Source of the DNA: Aromatoleum bremense
GTDB taxonomy: Bacteria > Pseudomonadota > Gammaproteobacteria > Burkholderiales > Rhodocyclaceae
Length of the DNA: 64,000 nucleotides
Reading direction: 5' to 3'
Assembly: GCF_017894365.1 (NCBI RefSeq)
Contig: NZ_CP059467.1
Span: 2,108,001-2,172,000 of the forward strand
Shown: in pieces, positions 8,188 through 15,676 of the stretch
Numbering within the stretch: the first letter of the stretch is position 1
How the letters are laid out: every line of letters begins with the position of its first letter
Notes under the pieces: generated by a model
Database searches by the model: none
The model's input: only the letters and a program-made list of their open reading frames with translations
Told to the model about the DNA's origin: nothing
Made by a program: the position numbers and the translations under genes

Positions 8188-10221
8188 ATGTTCAGGCCAC
8201 CGAGAAATCCATCCTTTCCACGAACGCGACGGGCTGCACTGGCAACGGCCGTTGCCGTTGCGAGTGGCTGCACGGCGGCATGGGCACAGGAAGGGCGCGG
8301 CGCAACGCCGTTCGAACTGGGCGCCATCCAGGTGACGGTTCCGCGCCTCGCTCTCGGCGAGATCGCGCCGGAGCAAGTCTCCTCGGTGGTCACGCGCGAG
8401 GACATCCAGACGTTCAACCGCGAAACCGTGGGCGAAGCCGTCAATCTGCTCTCCGGGGTGACGGTGTCGACCAACTCGCGCAACGAGCAGACGGTTTACC
8501 TGCGCGGCTACGATCCGCGCCAGGCGCCGTTGTTCATCGACGGTATCCCGGTCTATGTGCCCTATGACGGATATGTCGACTTTGGTCGCTTCGACACCGG
8601 CGACCTCGCCGCGATACAGGTCGCCAAGGGGTTCAGCTCCGTGGCCTACGGCCCCAACACGCTGGGCGGCGCCATCAACCTGATCTCGCGCAAGCCGGGC
8701 AAGGCCTTCGAGGGTGACGCGAGCATCGGTTTCGGCGAGGATGGTGCCCGCCGGGCGGCGGTCAATCTCGGCAGCAACCAGGGCGTCTGGTACGTGCAGG
8801 CCGGCGTTGCCCATCGCGAAGCCGATGGCTTCAGGCTGTCCGACGACTTCAGGCCGACCGCGACGGAGGACGGCGGCCGGCGCGACAACGCCTACTACAA
8901 GGACAGCAAGGCCTCGTTGAAACTGGGTCTGACCCCCGGAGGCGGCGACGAATACGCGCTGACCTACATCAAGCAGGACGGCGAGAAGGGCCAGCCGCCG
9001 TCGACCGACCCGACCGCCGCGCGTTACTGGCAGTGGCCATACTGGGACAAGGAGAGCCTGTACTTCGTCTCGCGCACCGCGTTGGGTGCGCATGAGACGC
9101 TGAAGCTGCGCCTCTTTGCCGACTGGTTCGACAATGAGGTGAACAGCTACACCGACGCGACCTACGCCATGCTCAAGACGAGCGGTTCCGGCAGCGTGTC
9201 CACCGGCCGCAGCATCTATCACGACAAGACTCATGGCGGCGCTGTGGAACTCGAGTCGCGGCGCTTCGAGGGCCATCTGGTGCGCTTCGTCGCCCAGACG
9301 AAGAGCGACCGGCATGAGGAGCGCGACGGTGACGATGCCCTGGGCGCGGATTTCGAGGACACCCTGCGCTCGCTGTCGGTCGAGGACGGCATCTCGATCG
9401 GTGACAAGACGTTGCTGTCAATCGGCCTGGCCCATCACGAACTCGAACCGGAAAAGGTGTTCAGCAGCGGTGGCACCTTCACCCTGCCGCGTCGCCAGCG
9501 CGCCACCGATGCGCAGATCGGCCTGTTCTACGATCTGACGCCAACGGCGCGACTGTACGCGACCGTGGCGGAGAAGACCCGCTTGCCCACCCTCAAGGAT
9601 CGCTACTCCATCCGCCTGGGCCGTTTCATCGAGAACCCGGACCTCGAGGTCGAACAGGCGCGCAACTACGAGATCGGCTACCAAGGGCAGCCCTGGGCCG
9701 GTGCCCAGGCGGACGCCGCGATCTTCTGGAGCGATATCGAGGACAAGATCCAGAGCGTCAACCTGAATGGCGCGGCCAGCTGCAGCGCCGCCAACCAATG
9801 CCAGATGCAGAACGTCGGAAAGGCGCGAATCAAGGGCATCGAGCTTGGCCTCAAGACACCGCTCGGCGCACGCTGGGAGATCGGCGGCAACGCGACCTGG
9901 ATGGATGTGGAGAACGTCAGCGATCCAGCGACAAGGCTGACGAAAATCCCGGAGACGAAGGTCATCCTGCATGCGCTGTGGCGGGCCGCGGCGGCGGTGG
10001 ACATGATCGCCTTCGCCGAGCATGACAGCGGCCGCTGGGCCAGCGACACGGTCAAGCTGGACGGGTTCACCACGCTGAATCTCAAGATGGTCTGGCGACC
10101 GATGAAGGATCTGTCCGCCGAGCTGCGGGTCAACAACGTCACCGACCGGAACTACGAACTCGAGGCGGGCTTTCCTGCGCCAGGGCGCATGTGGTTCGCC
10201 AGTCTGGACTACCGGTTCTGA
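8188..10221 (+). CDS. TonB-dependent outer membrane receptor 1
   Basis: 677 residues. The signal peptide ends near CTAAWAQ. A plug domain follows, with VTREDIQTFNRETVGEAVNL and GAINLISRKPGKAFEG. A long beta-barrel ends in the C-terminal motif FASLDYRF, whose final aromatic residue is needed for outer-membrane insertion. The frame is open to 8137, but ATG 8188 has a good ribosome binding site (GGGAGA) and avoids the operator. The gene heads a run of tightly packed genes for a binding-protein-dependent importer, so the ligand is probably a metal chelate. The ModE-like operator points to molybdenum or tungsten, not iron; this is inference, since receptors cannot be assigned a ligand from motifs alone. 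Confidence 0.93.
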   Translation: MFRPPRNPSFPRTRRAALATAVAVASGCTAAWAQEGRGATPFELGAIQVTVPRLALGEIAPEQVSSVVTREDIQTFNRETVGEAVNLLSGVTVSTNSRNEQTVYLRGYDPRQAPLFIDGIPVYVPYDGYVDFGRFDTGDLAAIQVAKGFSSVAYGPNTLGGAINLISRKPGKAFEGDASIGFGEDGARRAAVNLGSNQGVWYVQAGVAHREADGFRLSDDFRPTATEDGGRRDNAYYKDSKASLKLGLTPGGGDEYALTYIKQDGEKGQPPSTDPTAARYWQWPYWDKESLYFVSRTALGAHETLKLRLFADWFDNEVNSYTDATYAMLKTSGSGSVSTGRSIYHDKTHGGAVELESRRFEGHLVRFVAQTKSDRHEERDGDDALGADFEDTLRSLSVEDGISIGDKTLLSIGLAHHELEPEKVFSSGGTFTLPRRQRATDAQIGLFYDLTPTARLYATVAEKTRLPTLKDRYSIRLGRFIENPDLEVEQARNYEIGYQGQPWAGAQADAAIFWSDIEDKIQSVNLNGAASCSAANQCQMQNVGKARIKGIELGLKTPLGARWEIGGNATWMDVENVSDPATRLTKIPETKVILHALWRAAAAVDMIAFAEHDSGRWASDTVKLDGFTTLNLKMVWRPMKDLSAELRVNNVTDRNYELEAGFPAPGRMWFASLDYRF

Positions 10222-10230
10222 GGACGGACG

Positions 10231-10794
10231 ATGGCAACCTTGACAGCCCATGCCGCCGGGCCGGCCCTCTCGCCGACCAACACCAGCCCCATCGCCGCAA
10301 TCGTTCATCTCGAGCACGGCGTCGCCGACGGCGTCCTCGCCGACTTTGCCTTTGCCCTGCGCCAGGCGGGCCGGCGGGTCCGGGGGGTGGTTCAGCAGTC
10401 CACGGGCGGTACGGGCAAGGAGGCGACGATGCTCGTCGATCTCGACCAGGGAACTCGCTTCCCCCTCTTCCAGCGCCTCGGCGCGGGCGCCGGCTCGTGC
10501 AGCATCGACCAGCACGGCGTGGCTGCCGCGAGCGTGGTCCTGCGCGGTGCGCTCGATGCGGCCCCCGATCTCGTCGTGGTCAATCGTTTTGGTGCGCTGG
10601 AGGCGGCGGGCGAGGGATTTGCCGACGAGATGCTGGCCCTGATGAGCGAGGGTATTCCCCTGCTCACCGTCGTCGCCGAAGCCTATCGATTCGACTGGCA
10701 GCACTTCACCGGCGGCGCTGGTGTGGAACTCGACCCGAGCCGGGAGGCGCTCGATGCCTGGTTCGCCGGCCTGCAACGGGGTAGCGGCCAGTGA
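10231..10794 (+). CDS. DUF2478 protein, molybdenum-associated NTPase-like fold
   Basis: 187 residues. The pattern IAAIVHLEHGVADGVLADFA, GRRVRGVVQQ, LVDLDQGTRFPLFQRLG and DLVVVNRFGALEA matches DUF2478, a small P-loop-like family that often lies beside molybdate transport genes. Its biochemical role is not known. It sits 9 bases behind the receptor gene and overlaps the following binding-protein gene by 4 bases, so it is made together with the importer. A part in sensing or handling molybdenum in the cytoplasm would fit. Confidence 0.75.
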   Translation: MATLTAHAAGPALSPTNTSPIAAIVHLEHGVADGVLADFAFALRQAGRRVRGVVQQSTGGTGKEATMLVDLDQGTRFPLFQRLGAGAGSCSIDQHGVAAASVVLRGALDAAPDLVVVNRFGALEAAGEGFADEMLALMSEGIPLLTVVAEAYRFDWQHFTGGAGVELDPSREALDAWFAGLQRGSGQ

Positions 10795-11843
10795 AGCGGC
10801 GCGACCTCTTGCGTGCACTGGCCATCGCGCCCTGGCTGGCCTTGGTGCCGGCAGGGGCGCGGGCAAAGGCCGGTGTCGGGAGCACAATCGCCGCTGCCTA
10901 CGGCACCCTGCCGCCGCCGCAGGCGATTCGCCGCGTGTTCGCCGCCGGCGCGCCGGCCAGCGTGCTCCTGAGCGTGCTCGCACCGGAGAAGCTGATCGGC
11001 TGGCCGTTCAAGGTGTCCGAAGAGGCGCGCGCCTGGCTGGCGCCGGTGGTGCGCGCGCTGCCGCAGGTCGGCCGCCTCGCCGGTCGCGGCAGCACGGCGT
11101 CGAACGAGGCGCTGCTGCAAATGAAGCCGGACGTCATCCTCGACGTCGGCACCGTCGACGCGACCTACCTCTCCGCCATGCAGCGAGTGGCCGAGCAGAC
11201 CGGATTGCCGTGCCTGCTGGTGCAGGGACGCATGGCCGACCACCCGGCGCAGTTGCGCGAGGTCGGCCGACTGCTCGGCGTGGCGGCGCGCGGCGAGCGC
11301 CTCGCCGCCTGGGCCGAAGAGACCCTCGCGCTGGCGGAGCGCGCGCGCAACGAAGTGCCGCCCGGGGCGCGTCCGCGCGTCTATTACGGGCGTGGCGGCG
11401 ATGGCCTTGAAACCGGGCTGGACGGATCGATCAACATGGAGGCGATCGAGATCGCCGGTGGCCGCAACGTCGCCGCCGAGTCGGGGCGCGGCGGGCTGAC
11501 CAAGGTGTCGCCCGAGCAGATCCTCGCCTGGGATCCGGAGGTGATCGTCACGCAGGATCGCGAGTTCGCCCGTGGCGTGCTCGCCGATCCGCTGTGGCGT
11601 CCGGTCGCCGCCGTGCGGGCGCGTCGCGTGCACCTGGCGCCGAGCCTTCCGTTTGGCTGGCTGGACGGGCCGCCGGGTGTCAATCGCCTGGTCGGTGTAC
11701 GCTGGCTGATCGAGCGCCTCCATCCCGGCCGGGCGGGGGGCGAGGCTGCCCTTCAGACGGCTGCCCGCGACTTCTACCGCTTGTTCTACGGCATGGAGCC
11801 AGACGGGGCGGGTCTCAGCGCCATGATCGGCGGCCCGGCATGA
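10791..11843 (+). CDS. ABC transporter periplasmic binding protein (FecB/BtuF type), Tat-like signal
   Basis: 350 residues. The N-terminus KRRDLLRALAIAPWLALVPA carries twin arginines and may be exported folded through Tat. Then come the two lobes of a class III binding protein, with LLQMKPDVILDVGTVD in the first and PEQILAWDPEVIVTQD in the second. The segment LPFGWLDGPPGVNRL near the end is typical of a subgroup of FecB-like proteins in gene clusters for metal chelates. It passes its ligand to the permease at 11840. Overlaps of 4 bases on both sides show an operon. Confidence 0.9.
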   Translation: MKRRDLLRALAIAPWLALVPAGARAKAGVGSTIAAAYGTLPPPQAIRRVFAAGAPASVLLSVLAPEKLIGWPFKVSEEARAWLAPVVRALPQVGRLAGRGSTASNEALLQMKPDVILDVGTVDATYLSAMQRVAEQTGLPCLLVQGRMADHPAQLREVGRLLGVAARGERLAAWAEETLALAERARNEVPPGARPRVYYGRGGDGLETGLDGSINMEAIEIAGGRNVAAESGRGGLTKVSPEQILAWDPEVIVTQDREFARGVLADPLWRPVAAVRARRVHLAPSLPFGWLDGPPGVNRLVGVRWLIERLHPGRAGGEAALQTAARDFYRLFYGMEPDGAGLSAMIGGPA

Positions 11844-12925
11844 ATGACGCTCCAGACCTTTCCCGTGGCCCGTCCACGCACGGAGCCGGTGTCGCCGCGG
11901 CGGTCAACGCTGGCGCGCCGTGCCGCCCCGCGGCGGCTTGGCTGGCGGGTGCCGCCGCGTTGCTGGCGGTGCTCGCCGTGGCCTTCGCGACCGGCAAGTT
12001 TCCGGTGGCACCGGCCGACCTGCTGCGTGCGCTGGTCGCGCGCCTGTCCGGCAGCGAGTCCGGCTTGCCCGAGGCCGTGGAAACCGTCATCTGGAACATC
12101 CGCCTGCCGCGCGTCGCCGCCGGTGTCGTCGTCGGCGCCGTGCTAGCCGCAGCGGGCGCCGCCTACCAGGGCATGTTCCGCAACCCGCTGGTGTCGCCGG
12201 ACATCCTCGGGGTCTCCGCTGGTGCCGGTCTGGGCGCCACGCTCGGCATCTACCTCGGCCTGCCGCTCATCTTCGTGCAGGTCGTCGCCTTCGGCGGCGG
12301 CATCATCGCCGTCGCCATCGTCTACCGCCTCGCTTCGCTGGTGCGGCGCCATGATCCGGTGCTGGTCCTGGTGCTCGCCGGCGTCGCGCTCGGTGCGCTG
12401 CTTGGCGCCGGCATCTCACTGGTCAAGATCCTTTCCGACCCGTATACGCAGCTGCCGACGATCACCTTCTGGCTGCTCGGCGGACTCAACCAGGTGATCT
12501 CGCGCGACCTGGCGACCACCGCGCCGGCGATGCTCGCCGGCTTGCTGCCGATGGCGCTGCTGCGCTGGCGCATCAACCTCCTTGGCCTCGCTGACGAAGA
12601 GGCGGCAGCGCTCGGGGTCGACGTCGGGCGCCTGCGCCTGGTTCTCGTCACCGCCGCAACGCTGTCGACCGCCGCTGCCGTCTCGCTGGCCGGTATCGTT
12701 GGCTGGGTCGGGCTGGTCGTGCCGCATGTCGCGCGCCTGCTCGTCGGCCCTGACTTCACCCGCCTGCTGCCGGCCTCGCTCATGCTCGGGGCCGGCTTCC
12801 TCGTCGCGACCGACACGCTGGCCCGGACGATCGCGCCGATCGAGCTGCCGCTCGGCATCCTGACGGCGGTGGTGGGCGCCCCTTTCTTCCTGTGGCTGTT
12901 GGCGCGCACGGGGAGGCCGGCATGA
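11840..12925 (+). CDS. FecCD/BtuC-family ABC permease 1
   Basis: 361 residues from ATG 11840, with about nine or ten membrane helices. Family motifs include the early RLPRVAAGVVVGAVLAAAGA, QGMFRNPLVSPDILGVSAGA, the coupling loop LGLADEEAAALGVDVGRLRL and GIVGWVGLVVPHVARLLVGP. Members import iron-siderophores, haem or cobalamin as intact chelates, so the substrate here is expected to be an organic complex and not a bare oxyanion. Its start overlaps the binding-protein stop, and its end overlaps the ATPase start by 4 bases. Confidence 0.93.
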   Translation: MNDAPDLSRGPSTHGAGVAAAVNAGAPCRPAAAWLAGAAALLAVLAVAFATGKFPVAPADLLRALVARLSGSESGLPEAVETVIWNIRLPRVAAGVVVGAVLAAAGAAYQGMFRNPLVSPDILGVSAGAGLGATLGIYLGLPLIFVQVVAFGGGIIAVAIVYRLASLVRRHDPVLVLVLAGVALGALLGAGISLVKILSDPYTQLPTITFWLLGGLNQVISRDLATTAPAMLAGLLPMALLRWRINLLGLADEEAAALGVDVGRLRLVLVTAATLSTAAAVSLAGIVGWVGLVVPHVARLLVGPDFTRLLPASLMLGAGFLVATDTLARTIAPIELPLGILTAVVGAPFFLWLLARTGRPA

Positions 12926-13719
12926 GCGTTGCCATCGAGGCCTGCGATCTTGCGATCGGCTACCACGGCCGCCGCGTCGGCACCGACATCTCGCTCGGCA
13001 TCGACAAAGGCGAGGTGCTCTGCCTGCTCGGCCCGAACGGCAGCGGCAAGACAACGCTGTTCAAGACACTGCTCGGCCTGCTGCCGCCGCTTGCCGGCAC
13101 GGTGCGCGTACTCGGCGAGCCGGTCGCTGGCTGGTCGCGCGCGGCGTTTGCGCGCAAGGTCGGCTATGTGCCGCAGGCGCATGCCGGCATCTTTCCGTTT
13201 ACCGTCGAGGACATCGTGCTGATGGGCCGCGCAGCGCGCATCGAGCGCTTCGCCACTCCGTCGCGGCATGACCGTCAGCTCGCTGCCGACTGCTTGGCAG
13301 CACTCGGCGTCGCCCACCTGCGCCAGCGCACCTACACCGAGATCAGCGGCGGTGAGCGGCAACTGGCGCTGATCGCCCGCGCGCTGGCGCAGGAGCCGGC
13401 GCTGCTGGTGATGGACGAGCCGACGGCCAGCCTCGACTTCGGCAACCAGGTCCGCGTGCTCGAACACGTGTGCCGTCTGCGCGAACGCGGCATTGCCGTG
13501 CTGATGTCCACGCACCAGCCGGAACACGCGCTACGCGTTGCCGATCGTATTGCGCTGCTGGCACCGGGCCGGCTGGTCGGCATCGGTGAGTCGTCCGAGG
13601 TGGCGACGCCCGCTGCGCTTGCCGCGCTGTACGGCGTCGATGCGACCGCCATTGCCGGCAGCCTGCCATCGATTCCACTCCGGCTGCCACGCCGTCCTGC
13701 CGAAGAGAACGCCCCATGA
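12922..13719 (+). CDS. ABC transporter ATPase 1 (FecE/BtuD type)
   Basis: 265 residues. Walker A GPNGSGKTTL, Q-loop at VGYVPQAHAG, signature EISGGERQLALIARAL, Walker B LLVMDEPTASLDFG and the switch histidine in MSTHQPEHAL. It drives the permease encoded just upstream. The last codons overlap the methyltransferase start by 4 bases, which ties that enzyme to the importer. It resembles the second ATPase at 18974 but the two are clearly diverged, so the two importers are old paralogues. Confidence 0.93.
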   Translation: MSVAIEACDLAIGYHGRRVGTDISLGIDKGEVLCLLGPNGSGKTTLFKTLLGLLPPLAGTVRVLGEPVAGWSRAAFARKVGYVPQAHAGIFPFTVEDIVLMGRAARIERFATPSRHDRQLAADCLAALGVAHLRQRTYTEISGGERQLALIARALAQEPALLVMDEPTASLDFGNQVRVLEHVCRLRERGIAVLMSTHQPEHALRVADRIALLAPGRLVGIGESSEVATPAALAALYGVDATAIAGSLPSIPLRLPRRPAEENAP

Positions 13720-14513
13720 GCATCGCCGCCATCGATTTCGGCCGCCTCTACCGCGACCACCATGCCGCCGCCAACCGCAACCCGAAACCCGCAAGTGTCT
13801 GGGACGTCCGTGCCGCCGAGATGAGCGACAAGGTGCACAAGAGCCGCTATGTCGAGGACTTCATCGGCCGCATGGATCTTACCGGTGCGCATTCGCTGCT
13901 CGACGTCGGCTGCGGGCCCGGGACCATCTGCCTGCCGCTCGCCGGCCGGCTGCAACGTGTCATCGGCCTCGACTTCAGTCCGCGCATGCTCGATGCCTTG
14001 CGCGAAAACGCAGCAGCGCTCGGGCACGACAACGTCGAGGCCCTGCAACTGGCGTGGGAGGACGACTGGTCCGCCGTGCCCGCGTGCGACATCGTCGTCG
14101 CCTCGCGCTCGACGACGGTCGCCGACATGGAAGCGGCGCTGCACAAGCTGAACGACAAGGCCAGGCGCCGCGTGTACCTGACCCATCTCGTCGGTGGCCG
14201 CTTCATCGACCCGGCGGTGATCGACATCATCGGCCGAGACCTGCCGCCGTTGCCGGACTATGTCTACATCGTGAATATCCTGTACGGGATGGGCATCCAT
14301 CCCCGGCTCGACTACATCGAGCATGAAGGCCGGCTGGCCGGCGCCACCAGTTTCGACGAATTCGCCCGACGTGTCTCCTGGGCGCTCGGCGAGCTCTCCG
14401 ATGACGAGCGTGCCCGCCTGCGCACTTGGCACGGGCGTGTCGCGCCGAGCCTCGGTGCTGCTGGGTCGCCGATGCGCTGGGCATTCATTTCCTGGGAAAA
14501 GACATCGCGATAG
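13716..14513 (+). CDS. class I SAM-dependent methyltransferase 1
   Basis: 265 residues. The SAM-binding glycine-rich loop is LLDVGCGPGTICLPLAG, with the acidic residue of motif II in VIGLDFSPRML. The rest is not typical of RNA or protein methylases and suggests a small-molecule substrate. A 4-base overlap with the ABC ATPase gene shows co-translation, which is odd for a housekeeping methylase and suggests it modifies a chelator or processes the imported ligand. The next gene, a radical SAM enzyme, has its own ModE-like operator 35 bases past this stop. The exact substrate is unknown. Confidence 0.8.
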   Translation: MSIAAIDFGRLYRDHHAAANRNPKPASVWDVRAAEMSDKVHKSRYVEDFIGRMDLTGAHSLLDVGCGPGTICLPLAGRLQRVIGLDFSPRMLDALRENAAALGHDNVEALQLAWEDDWSAVPACDIVVASRSTTVADMEAALHKLNDKARRRVYLTHLVGGRFIDPAVIDIIGRDLPPLPDYVYIVNILYGMGIHPRLDYIEHEGRLAGATSFDEFARRVSWALGELSDDERARLRTWHGRVAPSLGAAGSPMRWAFISWEKTSR

Positions 14514-14547
14514 TTGGCAGGCGTCAGTTTCAGACCGCTCACGCCGA

Positions 14548-14573
14548 TCGCTATACACAAGTTGCTATTTCGA
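14548..14573. promoter_or_regulatory. ModE-like operator upstream of the radical SAM gene
   Basis: TCG-ct-ATA-N10-TAT-tt-CGA, same geometry as at 5859 and 8144. The stretch gatcgctatacacaag then ttgctattt parallels the receptor site base for base over most of its length. It ends 11 bases before the ATG of the radical SAM gene, so the message must have a very short leader or start inside the site. Confidence 0.6.
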
Positions 14574-14584
14574 GACCAAAACCG

Positions 14585-15667
14585 ATGAACGACCTGCTGG
14601 ACCACCTTGACACCTCCGCAGCGGCCCGCGATCTGGCTCCTGTCGAGGAAGGCCTGCCCGCCGACTGCAACACGCGTGATGTGCTCGACCTCTATCGACG
14701 CTCCGCCGATCCCCGTGTCGCCCCGGCCATCTTCCGCCACGCCGCAGACCTGCGCGACCGCCATGTCGGCCGCAGCCCCTGGTGGTCGGCCGGCGTCTCG
14801 GCCATCGTGCCGTGCGAGCTTGAGCCGCTGTGCACCTACTGCACCTTCTTCAGCCGCAAGGCGGTGGCAACCAGCGACATCGTGTCCGCCGTGCGTGCCA
14901 TCGCCGACCTGGGCATCCGCCATCTTCACCTGTCCGGCGGCACGCGCTTGCCGGTGAAGGGCGAGCCGATCAGCGGCTACGACCGCTACCTGGTCGACCT
15001 CGTCGTCGCCATCCGAGATGCAGCCGATGTCGAGATCGAGGTCAATGTCGGCCCATCGCTGACGCGCGGCGGGGTCCGCGCGCTCAAGGAGCTTGGCGTG
15101 GCCGCTGTGACCAGCTCGCTGGAGGTGCTGAACGCCGAACTGTTCGCGGCATTCAAGCCGGGCGACAGCCTGAAAGGGCGAATCCGCCTGATGGAGCTGT
15201 GCGAGGAAGAGGGCATGCCTATCCGCTCGATGATGCTGGTCGGCCTCGGTGAAACGGACGCGGATCGCATCGACCACCTGTTGTTCCTGCGCCGCTTCTC
15301 CATGCTTCGCCACCTGCGCCTGTCGCGGTACATGCCCTTCCCCGGTACCGCGTCCGGCGGCGTGCGCTGCTCGCCCTGGCCGGTGGCACGCCTCACGGCG
15401 ATTGCGCGCCTGCTCTATCCGACCCTCGATCTCGGCCTGGCGGCCGGCAACGATCCCGACGACATGGCCCTGTGGTGGCTTGCCGGCGGCGGCAACCAGG
15501 TCATCGGCGCCACCGCGTCGATGAAGGACCCGCGCGGCAAGGCCGGCGGGGAAGCACGTGCGATCCCGGTCGGCGAGCGTGTCGTGGTGCACGACAACAT
15601 GGCCCGGGTGACCCGCTATCTCGGCGAACTCGGCCTGACTCCGAGCTTCGCTCCCCAGTCTTCCTGA
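14585..15667 (+). CDS. radical SAM enzyme with HmdB-like CX5CX2C cluster motif
   Basis: 360 residues from ATG 14585. The 4Fe4S motif is PCELEPLCTYCTFF: cysteines 77, 83 and 86 spaced CX5CX2C and not the usual CX3CX2C. That spacing is known from HmdB, the radical SAM protein linked to the pyridinol cofactor of [Fe]-hydrogenase in methanogens, a BioB-related group. Other family blocks are HLHLSGGTRL, EIEVNVGPSL and MLVGLGETDADRI, and the C-terminal half resembles BioB/ThiH barrels. It is flanked by a methyltransferase and a TonB receptor gene and has its own ModE-like operator. I infer a role in making or breaking down an organic metal ligand; there is no sign of [Fe]-hydrogenase here. Confidence 0.8.
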   Translation: MNDLLDHLDTSAAARDLAPVEEGLPADCNTRDVLDLYRRSADPRVAPAIFRHAADLRDRHVGRSPWWSAGVSAIVPCELEPLCTYCTFFSRKAVATSDIVSAVRAIADLGIRHLHLSGGTRLPVKGEPISGYDRYLVDLVVAIRDAADVEIEVNVGPSLTRGGVRALKELGVAAVTSSLEVLNAELFAAFKPGDSLKGRIRLMELCEEEGMPIRSMMLVGLGETDADRIDHLLFLRRFSMLRHLRLSRYMPFPGTASGGVRCSPWPVARLTAIARLLYPTLDLGLAAGNDPDDMALWWLAGGGNQVIGATASMKDPRGKAGGEARAIPVGERVVVHDNMARVTRYLGELGLTPSFAPQSS

Positions 15668-15676
15668 AACCAACCG

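Noticed and set aside
14585-15667. Calling the radical SAM gene bioB or thiH
   Set aside because: The cysteine spacing is CX5CX2C and not CX3CX2C, and the genes around it are for metal uptake, not biotin or thiamine.
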